A DNA stretch of 64,000 bases from ATZT02 sp046048135 (GCA_046048135.1 JBJOGR010000050.1:62001-126000); one strand, 5' to 3'; positions 15,234-24,352 are shown, numbered from the stretch's first letter. Translations and numbers: made by a program. The notes: generated from the sequence alone by a model not told the origin.

Positions 15234-16979
15234 ATGACCGAAATCACCGGTGCGCAAACTTTAGTTCAATCTTTGGAATCTGCAGGTGTAGATACAGTTT
15301 TCGGAATTCCTGGTGGAGCAATTCTTCCTGCTTATGATCCTTTGATGGATTCAAAAAAAATTCGACACATTTTAGTTCGACATGAACAAGGTGCAGGTCA
15401 TGCTGCCGAAGGTTATGCCCTTGCCACAAATCGTGTGGGAGTTTGTATGGCAACAAGTGGGCCAGGAGCTACAAATCTTGTAACACCAATTGCTGATGCG
15501 CATATGGATTCTGTGCCAATGGTTGCAATAACCGGTCAAGTTCCATCAAATGCAATTGGAACAGATGCTTTTCAAGAAGCAGACATTCGAGGAATTACTT
15601 TTCCTATTACAAAACATAATTATTTAGTTACTAAAGCAGATGACATTCCAAGAGCAATCGCGGAAGCATTTCATATTGCTGCAACTGGAAGGCCAGGACC
15701 GGTTTTAGTTGATATTTCTAAAGATGCGCTAAATGCAAAAACCAAATTCAATTGGCCACCAGTTATGAATTTGCCTGGATATCATCCAACATCTAAACCA
15801 AATGCAAAAAGAGTAAAAGAAGCTGCAGAAAGAATTGTTAATGCAAAAAAACCAGTTCTTTATATTGGTGGCGGGGTTATCAAAGCAGAAGCAAACAAAG
15901 AATTATTCCAATTAGCAGAATTAACTCAAATTCCTGTTGTAACAACTTTGATGGCAAGAGGTGCATTTCCAGATTCTCATCCACAACATTTAGGTATGCC
16001 TGGCATGCATGGCACAGTTGCTGCTGTTGGATCATTGCAACAAAGTGATTTATTAATTGCTATTGGAACAAGATTTGATGATCGAGTAACTGGACAACTT
16101 TCTTCATTTGCACCAGAAGCAGATGTTATTCATATAGATATAGATCCAGCAGAAATTGGAAAAAATAGATTTGCTCATGTCCCAATTGTGGGTGATGCCA
16201 AAGAAACCATGATTGAACTAATTGCAGCTATAAAAGATGAACACAAATCTGGTCGAATTGGAAATTACGAAGCATGGTGGGCAAACTTAAATAGATTAAG
16301 AAACGAATATCCACTTGGTTATGACGAACCACATGATGGATCTTTGTCTCCTCAATATGTAATTAAAAGAATTGGTGAAATCACTGGACCTGATGCTTTG
16401 TATGCAGCAGGTGTTGGTCAACATCAAATGTGGGCAGCTCAATTTATTAAATATGAAAATCCAGGGACTTGGCTTAACTCAGGTGGATTAGGAACTATGG
16501 GCTATGCAATTCCTGCAGCCATGGGTGCAAAAGTTGGAGCACCAAATAAAGATGTGTGGGCCATTGATGGCGACGGATGTTTCCAAATGACTAATCAAGA
16601 ATTAGCAACTTGCACAATCAATAACATCCCAATAAAAGTTGGTTTGATCAACAACAATGCACTAGGCATGGTTAGACAATGGCAATCATTGTTCTATAAC
16701 AATAGATATTCCAATACCGATCTACACACCAACAGAATTCCAGATTTTGTGAAACTTGCAGATGCGTATGGATGTCATGGTTTGCGCTGCGAAAACAAAG
16801 ACGAAGTAGATGTTGTTATAGAAAAAGCATTAGGCCTAAATGATGCACCTGTGGTTATTGATTTCGTAGTTCATAAAGATGCCATGGTTTGGCCAATGGT
16901 GGCTGCTGGAATGAGTAATTCTGAAATTAAATTTGCTCGCGATATGGCACCAAAATGGATGCGAAGTGATGACGAATGA
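15234..16979 (+). CDS. ilvB: Acetolactate synthase large (catalytic) subunit
   Basis: ThDP/FAD enzyme joining two pyruvates (or pyruvate and 2-oxobutyrate) at the first common step of Val/Leu/Ile synthesis. 581 residues. Seen: GIPGGAILPAYD, the catalytic-Glu motif VRHEQGAGHAAEGYA, TSGPGATNL, central FAD domain with LMARGAFP and GTRFDDRVTG, and the ThDP motif AIDGDGCFQMTNQELAT ending in NNN. AAAGGA at 15218-15223 is the ribosome site. Expression is predicted to depend on the leader attenuator; ilvN starts inside its stop (ATGA). Confidence 0.97.
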   Translation: MTEITGAQTLVQSLESAGVDTVFGIPGGAILPAYDPLMDSKKIRHILVRHEQGAGHAAEGYALATNRVGVCMATSGPGATNLVTPIADAHMDSVPMVAITGQVPSNAIGTDAFQEADIRGITFPITKHNYLVTKADDIPRAIAEAFHIAATGRPGPVLVDISKDALNAKTKFNWPPVMNLPGYHPTSKPNAKRVKEAAERIVNAKKPVLYIGGGVIKAEANKELFQLAELTQIPVVTTLMARGAFPDSHPQHLGMPGMHGTVAAVGSLQQSDLLIAIGTRFDDRVTGQLSSFAPEADVIHIDIDPAEIGKNRFAHVPIVGDAKETMIELIAAIKDEHKSGRIGNYEAWWANLNRLRNEYPLGYDEPHDGSLSPQYVIKRIGEITGPDALYAAGVGQHQMWAAQFIKYENPGTWLNSGGLGTMGYAIPAAMGAKVGAPNKDVWAIDGDGCFQMTNQELATCTINNIPIKVGLINNNALGMVRQWQSLFYNNRYSNTDLHTNRIPDFVKLADAYGCHGLRCENKDEVDVVIEKALGLNDAPVVIDFVVHKDAMVWPMVAAGMSNSEIKFARDMAPKWMRSDDE

Positions 16980-17482
16980 GCAGACATACTTTAAGTGTTT
17001 TAGTAGAAGACCAACCAGGTGTATTGGCAAGAACTGCAAGTTTATTTGCCAGACGTGGATTCAATATTGAATCTTTAGCGGTAGGGCCAACTGAAACTAG
17101 TGGGGTTTCTCGCATGACGATTGTGGTAAATGTAGCCGAATCTCCACTTGAACAAGTTACAAAACAACTAAATAAATTAGTAAATGTTTTAAAAATAGTT
17201 GAATTAGATAACACAGCTGCTGTGCAAAGGGAATTGCTTCTTGTCAAAGTTAAAGCAGATGCTCAAAATAGATCAAATATTTTAGAAACAGTTTCTCTTT
17301 TTAGAGCAAAAGTAGTAGACGTATCTCCAGATGCAATAACTATCGAAGCAACTGGAAATCATGACAAAATCCAAGCTTTATTAAAAGTGTTGGAAGAATA
17401 TGGAATTAAAGAACTAGTTCAATCAGGCATGGTGGCTATAGGACGTGGAGCAAAATCTGCGTCTGAACGCACATTACGCTAG
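16976..17482 (+). CDS. ilvN: Acetolactate synthase small (regulatory) subunit
   Basis: Regulatory partner of IlvB that senses valine. 168 residues, typical length. Residues 3-75 form an ACT domain (HTLSVLVEDQPGVLARTASLFARRGFNIESL), followed by the conserved C-terminal small-subunit domain (ELLLVKVKADAQNRSNILE). Start ATG 16976 overlaps the ilvB stop as ATGA, so stoichiometric coupled translation is expected. Confidence 0.96.
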   Translation: MSRHTLSVLVEDQPGVLARTASLFARRGFNIESLAVGPTETSGVSRMTIVVNVAESPLEQVTKQLNKLVNVLKIVELDNTAAVQRELLLVKVKADAQNRSNILETVSLFRAKVVDVSPDAITIEATGNHDKIQALLKVLEEYGIKELVQSGMVAIGRGAKSASERTLR

Positions 17483-17524
17483 GGATAAACCAACCGAGGA
17501 AAAAGAAAAGGAAAGTAAACGCAA

Positions 17525-18550
17525 ATGGCCGAAATGTTTTATGACAAAGATGCAGATTTAGAAATCATTAAATCTAAGAAAGTTGCAGTTATAGGTTATG
17601 GTTCACAAGGCCATGCACATGCATTAAATCTTCGCGATTCAGGTGTTGACGTTCGTGTTGGTTTAAAAGAAGGTTCTCCAAGTAGAGTAAAAGCTGAAAA
17701 AGAAGGATTTAAAGTTGTAACACCTGCACAAGCTGCTCAAGAAGCAGATGTAATTATGATTCTTGCTCCAGATCATGTGCAACGACACATTTATAAAGAA
17801 TCAATTGAACCAAATTTAACTAGCAACAAAGCATTGTTCTTTTCTCACGGTTTTAATATTCGTTTTGGTTACATCAAACCTCCTAAAGATGTTGATGTAT
17901 GTATGGTCGCACCAAAAGGTCCAGGACATTTAGTTCGTCGCGAATACACAAATGGTCGTGGAGTTCCAGTAATTGTGGCAGTTGAACAAAATAATTCAGG
18001 AAAAGCTTGGGAACTTGCACTTTCTTACGCCAAAGCAATCGGTGGTTTAAGAGCTGGTGGAATTAAAACAACATTTACTGAAGAAACAGAAACAGATTTG
18101 TTTGGTGAACAAGCAGTTTTATGCGGTGGCACAACTGCATTAGTTCAAGCTGGTTTTGAAACTTTAGTTGAAGCAGGTTATCAACCTGAAGTTGCATATT
18201 TTGAGTGCTTACACGAATTAAAACTAATTGTGGATCTTATGTATGAAGGTGGAATTGCCAAAATGCGTTGGTCTGTATCTGACACTGCAGAATATGGAGA
18301 TTATGTTTCTGGTCCAAAAGTAATAAATAAAAAGACTAAGAAAAGAATGAAAAAAATCTTGAAGAAAATTCAAGATGGATCATTTGCTAAAGACTTCATT
18401 GACGATCAAGATAATGGAGCCAAGAAATTTAAGAAATTTAGAGCAAAAGGTGAAACAGCTCAAATTGAACAAGTTGGTAAGAAGTTAAGAGATCTTATGG
18501 CTTGGGTGGATAAATCACAGGATGATTTTGCAGGTAAAGTTTCACGTTAA
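17525..18550 (+). CDS. ilvC: Ketol-acid reductoisomerase IlvC
   Basis: Isomerises and reduces 2-acetolactate or 2-aceto-2-hydroxybutyrate with NADPH. 341 residues, class I length. Seen: dinucleotide motif VIGYGSQGHAHALNLRDSG (residues 22-40), PKGPGHLVRREY, and the KARI knot with ETETDLFGEQAVLCGG and the metal-binding FECLHELKLIVDLMYEGG. The coding end is Lys-rich. The gene is 42 bp after ilvN with AAGGAAAG as ribosome site, so it belongs to the ilvBNC operon. A long perfect inverted repeat follows its stop. Confidence 0.97.
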   Translation: MAEMFYDKDADLEIIKSKKVAVIGYGSQGHAHALNLRDSGVDVRVGLKEGSPSRVKAEKEGFKVVTPAQAAQEADVIMILAPDHVQRHIYKESIEPNLTSNKALFFSHGFNIRFGYIKPPKDVDVCMVAPKGPGHLVRREYTNGRGVPVIVAVEQNNSGKAWELALSYAKAIGGLRAGGIKTTFTEETETDLFGEQAVLCGGTTALVQAGFETLVEAGYQPEVAYFECLHELKLIVDLMYEGGIAKMRWSVSDTAEYGDYVSGPKVINKKTKKRMKKILKKIQDGSFAKDFIDDQDNGAKKFKKFRAKGETAQIEQVGKKLRDLMAWVDKSQDDFAGKVSR

Positions 18551-18565
18551 TTTCAAATAGCGTAA

Positions 18566-18601
18566 TTGGCCCATTTAATAAATAATTATTAAATGGGCCA
18601 A
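18566..18601. repeat. Perfect 16-bp inverted repeat after ilvC, covering the next start codon
   Basis: TTGGCCCATTTAATAA (18566-18581) and its exact complement (18586-18601) flank ATAA. RNA from ilvC would fold this into a very stable hairpin that could end transcription, although no T-run follows. The ATG of the DUF2256 gene (18593-18595) lies in the 3' arm. Confidence 0.85.
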
Positions 18602-18748
18602 CATATTTCTAGACATCCGAAATTAGAAAAAATTTGTGTTGCTTGTGGTCGAAAAATGACTTGGCGAAAATCATGGGCAAAAAATTGGGAAGAAGTTAAG
18701 TATTGTTCTGATGCTTGCAAAAAGCGAAAATCTAACAAAGTAGGCTAG
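18593..18748 (+). CDS. DUF2256 small zinc-binding protein
   Basis: A 51-residue protein fitting the DUF2256 pattern: a basic start (GQHISRHPKLEK), CVACGRKMTWRKSWAKNWEEVKYC and CSDAC. Four cysteines (15, 18, 38, 42) are set as a CxxC...CxxxC zinc knuckle. The function of the family is unknown. The only usable start, ATG 18593, lies inside the 3' arm of a perfect inverted repeat, so translation from a read-through ilvC transcript should be blocked. The -10 element of serA overlaps its last codons. Confidence 0.82.
   Translation: MGQHISRHPKLEKICVACGRKMTWRKSWAKNWEEVKYCSDACKKRKSNKVG
18741..18746 (+). promoter_or_regulatory. -10 element, probable leaderless promoter of serA
   Basis: TAGGCT ends 6 nt before the serA ATG at 18753. 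It overlaps the last codons of the DUF2256 gene. Same motif and spacing as at the adenosyltransferase gene. Confidence 0.5.
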
Positions 18749-18752
18749 ATAT

Positions 18753-20339
18753 ATGTCAAAGCCAATTGTAGTTATCGCTGAAGAATTATCACCTGCAACT
18801 ATTAGTGCTTTGGGTAGTGAATTTGAAATAAAAAATTGTGATGGCACAAATAGAGAAGAATTATTTAAACATTTAGAAATAGCTGATGCGATATTAATTC
18901 GTTCTGCTACAAAACTTGATGCTGAAGCATTAAGTCATGCAAAAAATTTAAAAGTTATCGCACGAGCAGGTGTTGGCTTAGACAATGTTGATGTAAAAGT
19001 AGCGTCTGAAAATGGAGTGATGGTAGTAAATGCTCCAACTTCAAATATCACTTCTGCTGCAGAATTAGCAATTGCTTTAATTTTAGCTAGTGCTAGAAAT
19101 ATTGTTGCTGCAAATATAACTTTAAAAAATGGACAATGGAAAAGAAGTAAATTCACAGGAGTTGAATTACTTGATAAAACTATAGGAATTGTTGGTTTTG
19201 GAAGAATTGGTGTTTTAGTTGCCCAAAGGCTTTTAGGTTTTGGGGTAAACCTAATTGCTTATGATCCATATGTTCAACCTGCAAAAGCTGCTCAACATAA
19301 TGTGAAAATGGTTTCTCTAGATGAATTATTAGAACAAAGTGATTTCATCACAATTCACTTACCAAAAAATCCAGAAACTATTGGACTAATTGGAGAAGAA
19401 GCATTAAGAAAAGTTAAACCAAGTGTAAGAATCATTAACGCTTCTCGTGGTGGAATTTTGGATGAAGAAGCTCTTTACAAAGCGATAAAAGAAAAAAGGG
19501 TTGCAGGAGCAGGTCTTGATGTATTTTCTAAAGAACCTTGCACAGATTCACCTCTTTTTGAATTAGATGAAGTTGTGAGCACTCCACATTTAGGAGCATC
19601 AACTGATGAAGCACAAGAAAAAGCAGGAATTGCTGTTGCAAAATCTGTTCGACTTGCTTTAAGTGGGGAACTTGTCCCAGATGCAGTAAATGTTAAAGGT
19701 GGAGCAATTGCAAAACCAGTCAGACCACTTTTACCTTTAGTGGAAAGTTTAGGAAGAATTGCTGCATGTTTAGTAACTAGTTCTGTTACCAGAGTTCATG
19801 TTGAAATTAGGGGTGAAGTTGTAGAAAATGATGTGAAAATTTTGCAAACATCAGCCCTTAAAGGAGTACTTACTCAACTAGTTGACGTGGCAGTTACTTA
19901 TGTAAATGCCCCAAATATTGCTACAGATCGAGGAATTGATTCTTCAATTTATACAGATAAAGAATCCTCAAATTATCGAGTTCAAGCAAAAGTAGAAGTT
20001 ACAACAAATTCAGCAGAACACGTTTCAGTTAGTGGAACTATTTCTGGCACACAATCAAATGTGAAATTAGTTGGTATTGATAAATATGAATTAGATGTAG
20101 CAATTCATGATCACATGGCATTTCTAAAATATTCAGACAAACCTGGCATGCTGGGATTAATTGGTGGAATATTAGGAAAACACAACATTAATATTGCTAA
20201 TCTGCAACTTTCTCGTGAAGCAAAAGGTGGAACGGCATTAGTTGCATTAACCCTAGATTCAGAAATACCTCAAGAAGTATTAAATGAAGTAGCTAAAGCA
20301 ATGGATGCAAAGTTTGCACGCGTTGTTAATTTTAGTTAA
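18753..20339 (+). CDS. serA: D-3-phosphoglycerate dehydrogenase SerA
   Basis: First step of serine synthesis from 3-phosphoglycerate, NAD-dependent. 528 residues, the long actinobacterial form. Seen: substrate domain, Rossmann motif GIVGFGRIGVLVAQRL, ARAGVGLDNVD, NASRGGILDEEAL, and catalytic His in STPHLGAST. After these come the intervening ASB domain (about 315-450) and a C-terminal ACT domain (FLKYSDKPGMLGLIGGILGKHNINIANL) for serine feedback. It converges on leuA, the two stops sharing TTAA at 20336-20339. Confidence 0.96.
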   Translation: MSKPIVVIAEELSPATISALGSEFEIKNCDGTNREELFKHLEIADAILIRSATKLDAEALSHAKNLKVIARAGVGLDNVDVKVASENGVMVVNAPTSNITSAAELAIALILASARNIVAANITLKNGQWKRSKFTGVELLDKTIGIVGFGRIGVLVAQRLLGFGVNLIAYDPYVQPAKAAQHNVKMVSLDELLEQSDFITIHLPKNPETIGLIGEEALRKVKPSVRIINASRGGILDEEALYKAIKEKRVAGAGLDVFSKEPCTDSPLFELDEVVSTPHLGASTDEAQEKAGIAVAKSVRLALSGELVPDAVNVKGGAIAKPVRPLLPLVESLGRIAACLVTSSVTRVHVEIRGEVVENDVKILQTSALKGVLTQLVDVAVTYVNAPNIATDRGIDSSIYTDKESSNYRVQAKVEVTTNSAEHVSVSGTISGTQSNVKLVGIDKYELDVAIHDHMAFLKYSDKPGMLGLIGGILGKHNINIANLQLSREAKGGTALVALTLDSEIPQEVLNEVAKAMDAKFARVVNFS

Positions 20340-22051
20340 CGACTTGCTCTATTCACAGCACTAATAATTGCTTTTAGTGAAGAAGTAACAATACTTGGAT
20401 CAATTCCTACACCAAATAGAGTTCTTGAATTTATAGAGCATTCCAAATATGCAGCAGCTTGCGCATCTCCACCTGATGACAAAGCATGTTCGTGATAATC
20501 AAGAACTCGAAGATTAATTCCATGCGTTGCTAAAGCGTTGCAAAAAGCTGCAATTGGACCATTTCCCACACCTTTAATTACAACTTCTTTTCCTTCATCT
20601 TTAATTGTTGCTGTTAAAGAAGTATCGCCATCAACTGCAGAATCTTGGGCAACTGAAACTAAGGAGAATCTTCCCCAAGGTTTATCAGGATTTGGTAAAT
20701 ATTCATCTTTAAATACTTCCCACATTTCGTTAGGTGTTACTTCGCCACCTTCTGTATCAGTAACTTTTTGAATAACTTGAGAAAATTCAATTTGTAATTT
20801 TCTAGGTAAATCAAGTTGATGTTCTGTTTTCATAATGTAGGCAACTCCGCCTTTTCCAGATTGCGAGTTGACTCTAATTACAGCTTCGTAGTTTCGTCCT
20901 ACATCTTTTGGATCAATTGGAAGATATGGAACTTGCCATTTGAAATTATCAATTTCAACACCATTTTGATCTGCATCTTTTTGTAATGCTTTTAATCCTT
21001 TGTTAATTGCATCTTGATGTGAACCAGAAAATGCTGTGAAAACTAAATCTCCACCATAAGGATGTCTTTCATTTACAGGTAATTGATTACAGTATTCAAC
21101 AGTTCGTTTTATTTCATCAATATCGCTGAAATCAATTTGAGGATCTATTCCTTGGCTAAATAAATTTAAACCAAGTGTGACCAAACAAACGTTTCCAGTT
21201 CTTTCGCCATTTCCAAATAAACATCCTTCAATACGATCTGCACCAGCTAAATAACCTAACTCCGCTGCTGCTACTGCTGTTCCTCGATCATTATGTGGAT
21301 GTAGAGAAAGAATGACAGAATCTCTTCTATCAAGATTTTGGTTCATCCATTCAATTGAATCAGCGTAAACATTCGGTGAAGCCATTTCAACTGTGGCTGG
21401 AAGATTAATTATTGTGGGGCGATCTTTAGTTGGTTGCCAAACATCATTAACGGCATTGCAAACTTCTGCTGCATATTCCAATTCAGTTCCAGTAAAAGAT
21501 TCTGGTGAATATTCAAAAAATATTTCAGTATCACCCATTTGCTCTGCATATTTAGCAACTAATCGAGCACCATTTACTGCAATATCTTTTACTCCATCTT
21601 TATCTAAATCGAAAACAACTCTTCTTTGTAAAGTTGAAGTTGAGTTATAAACATGCACTATTGCTTGTTTGGCACCTTCTAAAGATTCATAAGTTCTTTC
21701 AATTAAGTGTTCACGAGCTTGAGTTAGAACTTGAATCACTACATCATCTGGGATTAAGTCTTCTTTTATAAGTTGTCGGACAAAGTCAAAATCGGTTTGG
21801 CTGGCAGCAGGAAATCCGACTTCTATTTCCTTGTAACCCATTTTGACCAATAACTCAAACATCTTCTTTTTTCTTGCAGGAGTCATTGGATCAATTAAGG
21901 CTTGGTTACCATCTCTTAAATCAACAGCGCACCAACGCGGAGCTTTAGTGATTTTGTTATTAGGCCAAGCTCTGTTCTTTAATTCAATAGGTTGAAAACT
22001 TTCATAACGATGAAATTTCATCGGTGAAGGTTTTTGATTATTTTTATTCAT
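20336..22051 (-). CDS. leuA: 2-isopropylmalate synthase LeuA
   Basis: Condenses acetyl-CoA and 2-oxoisovalerate at the first committed leucine step. 571 residues, the LeuA2 form of Actinobacteria. Seen: RWCAVDLRDGNQALIDPM (metal Asp and catalytic Arg), EVGFPAASQTDFDF, SLHPHNDRGTAVAAAELG with the metal His pair, GCLFGNGERTGNVCLVTLGLN, and a C-terminal LeuA regulatory dimer domain (about 430-571) that usually binds leucine. AGAGG lies about 11 nt upstream. The 5' leader carries a Leu-Leu-Leu leader peptide and a long hairpin. It is divergent from leuB. Confidence 0.96.
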   Translation of the reverse strand: MNKNNQKPSPMKFHRYESFQPIELKNRAWPNNKITKAPRWCAVDLRDGNQALIDPMTPARKKKMFELLVKMGYKEIEVGFPAASQTDFDFVRQLIKEDLIPDDVVIQVLTQAREHLIERTYESLEGAKQAIVHVYNSTSTLQRRVVFDLDKDGVKDIAVNGARLVAKYAEQMGDTEIFFEYSPESFTGTELEYAAEVCNAVNDVWQPTKDRPTIINLPATVEMASPNVYADSIEWMNQNLDRRDSVILSLHPHNDRGTAVAAAELGYLAGADRIEGCLFGNGERTGNVCLVTLGLNLFSQGIDPQIDFSDIDEIKRTVEYCNQLPVNERHPYGGDLVFTAFSGSHQDAINKGLKALQKDADQNGVEIDNFKWQVPYLPIDPKDVGRNYEAVIRVNSQSGKGGVAYIMKTEHQLDLPRKLQIEFSQVIQKVTDTEGGEVTPNEMWEVFKDEYLPNPDKPWGRFSLVSVAQDSAVDGDTSLTATIKDEGKEVVIKGVGNGPIAAFCNALATHGINLRVLDYHEHALSSGGDAQAAAYLECSINSRTLFGVGIDPSIVTSSLKAIISAVNRASR

Positions 22052-22083
22052 TTTTACTTCTTACCTCTTTGGTGACTAGTCGG

Positions 22084-22107
22084 AAAAAATCTTTTGCGAC
22101 CAGCAAA
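22084..22107 (-). terminator. Weak terminator-like hairpin in the leuA leader
   Basis: On the minus strand TTTGC-tggtc-GCAAA is followed, after three bases, by six T. The stem is only 5 bp, so termination would be weak. The LEU element known before actinobacterial leuA works without a clear terminator, so this may be chance. Confidence 0.35.
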
Positions 22108-22117
22108 TGACTAACTC

Positions 22118-22154
22118 CCGCAGCGAGGAGGCCAGTCGTTAGGCCTCGCTGCGG
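22118..22154 (-). promoter_or_regulatory. leuA leader hairpin (LEU-element-like)
   Basis: On the minus strand CCGCAGCGAGGCC (from 22154 down to 22142) pairs with GGCC, a 2-nt bulge and CTCGCTGCGG (22133-22118), 14 bp in all. The 5' arm is made of leader-peptide codons directly after the three Leu codons, so a stalled ribosome would open the stem. Confidence 0.75.
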
Positions 22155-22180
22155 CTATGAAGTAGTAAGCAACGAATCAT
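22139..22180 (-). CDS. leuA leader peptide MIRCLLLHSRSEA
   Basis: A 13-codon ORF from ATG 22180-22178 to TAA 22141-22139 with three successive Leu codons (TTA CTA CTT). TACCCT, a possible -10, ends 9 nt before the ATG and there is no Shine-Dalgarno sequence, so a nearly leaderless transcript is likely. The following codons form the 5' arm of a 14-bp hairpin. Regulation of leuA by leucine through an RNA leader is known in Actinobacteria as the LEU element. Confidence 0.8.
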   Translation of the reverse strand: MIRCLLLHSRSEA

Positions 22181-22222
22181 TATGAGTAAAGGGTAGCAGG
22201 AGATAAAAAAGTAGAGCGGCCC

Positions 22223-22228
22223 TACGCT
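22223..22228 (+). promoter_or_regulatory. Possible -10 element of leuB
   Basis: TACGCT ends 10 nt before the leuB ATG at 22239, giving a leader of only about 3-4 nt. No Shine-Dalgarno sequence is seen. Confidence 0.35.
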
Positions 22229-22238
22229 TGTATTTATT

Positions 22239-23270
22239 ATGTCTTCCTTTCGAATTGCGTTAATTCCAGGTGATGGAATTGGAACTGAAGTAGTTGATGA
22301 AGCATGCAAAGTTTTGGACGCAACAGGAGTAAAACTTGATACGCAAACCTATGATTTAGGTGCTACTCGTTATTTAAAGACTGGTGAAACCTTACCTGAT
22401 TCAGTAATTGATGAATTAAGAAAATTTGATGCAATTTTGTTAGGTGCAGTGGGAGATCCAAAAGTAGCTCCCGGAATTTTGGAACGTGGACTTTTATTAA
22501 AACTTAGATTTGTCCTTGATCATTACGTAAATTTACGTCCAGTAAAACTTTTTCCTGGAGTAGCTACTCCACTAGCTGGAAAAACTACAAAAGATATTGA
22601 CATGGTTGTAGTAAGAGAAGGAACTGAAGGTGCTTATGTTGGTTCTGGTGGAGTTTTGCGAAAAAACACAAAAGATGAAGTAGCCACAGAAGAATCATTA
22701 AACACGGCCAAGGGTGCAGAAAGAGTAATTAGAGATGCATTCAGCAGAGCGCAAAAAAGAAGAAAACATTTAACTTTGGTCCATAAAGCAAATGTTTTAG
22801 TGTTTGCCGGAGATTTATGGAAGAGAACTTTTGAAAAAGTTTCTAAAGAATTTCCTGACGTGAAAACTGAATATCAACATGTGGATGCTGCATCAATGTT
22901 TTTTGTGACAAATCCTGAAAAATTTGACGTAGTAGTAACAGATAATTTATTTGGCGATATTTTGACTGACATCGGTGCTGCCATTGCTGGTGGCATTGGG
23001 CTTGCAGCAAGTGGCAACATAAATCCTGAAAAAACTTCTCCTTCTATGTTTGAACCTGTTCATGGCTCAGCACCAGATATTGCAGGAAAAGCAATTGCTG
23101 ATCCAACTGCAGCAATTATGAGTGCTTCAATGATGTTGTCACATCTTGGCCAAGATTCTTTAGCAAAGCAAATAGAAGAAGCTGTTTCAAAAGATTTAGC
23201 AAGTAGAGGACAAAATAAGCGAAGCACTTTTGAAATAGGAGATGCAATCGCTAAATTGGTTAATTCATGA
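22239..23270 (+). CDS. leuB: 3-isopropylmalate dehydrogenase LeuB
   Basis: NAD-dependent oxidation and decarboxylation of 3-isopropylmalate; homologues also accept 3-methylmalate of the citramalate route. 343 residues. Seen: LIPGDGIGTEVVDEACKVL, VVREGTEGAYVGSGG, DAASMFFVTNPEKFDVVVTDNLFGDILTD with the metal aspartates, and EPVHGSAPDIAGKAIADPTAAIMS for NAD. It overlaps ilvE by ATGA and starts a leuB-ilvE unit divergent from leuA. Confidence 0.95.
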   Translation: MSSFRIALIPGDGIGTEVVDEACKVLDATGVKLDTQTYDLGATRYLKTGETLPDSVIDELRKFDAILLGAVGDPKVAPGILERGLLLKLRFVLDHYVNLRPVKLFPGVATPLAGKTTKDIDMVVVREGTEGAYVGSGGVLRKNTKDEVATEESLNTAKGAERVIRDAFSRAQKRRKHLTLVHKANVLVFAGDLWKRTFEKVSKEFPDVKTEYQHVDAASMFFVTNPEKFDVVVTDNLFGDILTDIGAAIAGGIGLAASGNINPEKTSPSMFEPVHGSAPDIAGKAIADPTAAIMSASMMLSHLGQDSLAKQIEEAVSKDLASRGQNKRSTFEIGDAIAKLVNS

Positions 23271-24352
23271 CAAATTTTAGTGTTACAAAAAATAGCTCAG
23301 GCAAATCTGATGAGCAAAGAAAAGAAATATTAGAAAATCCAGGATTTGGAAAATATTTCACAGATCACATGGTTTTAATAGATTGGGAACAAGATAAAGG
23401 ATTTATTAATCCTCGAGTTGTGCCTTATGCAAAATTAGAAATAGATCCTGCCAATATGACGCTTCATTATGGCCAAGCAATATTTGAAGGTTTGAAAGCA
23501 TATCGCCATAAAGATGGCACAATTAAAACATTTAGACCAGTAGAAAATGCAAAAAGATTTGCTCGAAGTGCAAAAAGAATGGCTATGCCTGAAATGCCAG
23601 AAGAATTATTTGTTCAATCAATTAAAGAATTAATTTCAGTTGACAAAAATTGGGTTCCAGAAGAAAGAGAAAAATCTTTATATTTAAGACCTTTTATGTT
23701 TGCCACAGAAGTGGGATTAGGAGTAAGACCTGCAAATAAATATTTGTTCATGTTGATTGCTTCTCCTGCAGGCGCATATTTTCCAAAAGGATTAAAACCA
23801 GTTTCAGTTTGGCTAAGTACTGAATATGTCAGAGCAGCACCTGGAGGAACCGGTGAAGCAAAATTTGCTGGTAACTATGCAGCCTCATTGATTGCACAAG
23901 CAAAAGCAGCTCAAGAAGGTTGTGATCAAGTTGTGTGGCTTGATGCTATTGAAAGACGTTGGATTGAAGAAATGGGTGGAATGAATTTGTATTTTGTTTA
24001 TGGCAAACAAAATAAAATTGTTACTCCAGAATTAACTGGTTCGTTGCTTGCAGGAATAACCAGAGATTCAATTTTAACTTTGGCTAAAGATTTGAATCTT
24101 TCATCAAGTGAAGAAAGAATCAGTGTGCAGGATTGGCAAAAAGGTTGCGAGTCAGGAGAAATTACTGAAGTGTTTGCTTGCGGAACAGCAGCCGTCATAA
24201 CTCCAATCGGAACAGTTAAATCTAAGGAAGGTCAATTCCAAGTAGGAAATGGCGAAACTGGTCCTATAACTTCTAAACTTCGTGATGCTTTATTAGACAT
24301 TCAAACTGGTGCAGCAAAAGATGAACATCAATGGACGCTAAACGTAGGTTAA
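23267..24352 (+). CDS. ilvE: Branched-chain amino acid aminotransferase IlvE
   Basis: Last step of Val, Leu and Ile synthesis: amino transfer from glutamate, PLP-dependent. 361 residues, class IV fold, long (group II) form. Seen: LHYGQAIFEGLKAYR, RPFMFATEVGLGV, the PLP lysine Lys199 in GEAKFAGNYAASL, and EMGGMNLYFVY with TSCAGITRDS-like LLAGITRDSIL. Translation is coupled to leuB (ATGA overlap). The cimA leader follows its stop. Confidence 0.95.
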   Translation: MTNFSVTKNSSGKSDEQRKEILENPGFGKYFTDHMVLIDWEQDKGFINPRVVPYAKLEIDPANMTLHYGQAIFEGLKAYRHKDGTIKTFRPVENAKRFARSAKRMAMPEMPEELFVQSIKELISVDKNWVPEEREKSLYLRPFMFATEVGLGVRPANKYLFMLIASPAGAYFPKGLKPVSVWLSTEYVRAAPGGTGEAKFAGNYAASLIAQAKAAQEGCDQVVWLDAIERRWIEEMGGMNLYFVYGKQNKIVTPELTGSLLAGITRDSILTLAKDLNLSSSEERISVQDWQKGCESGEITEVFACGTAAVITPIGTVKSKEGQFQVGNGETGPITSKLRDALLDIQTGAAKDEHQWTLNVG

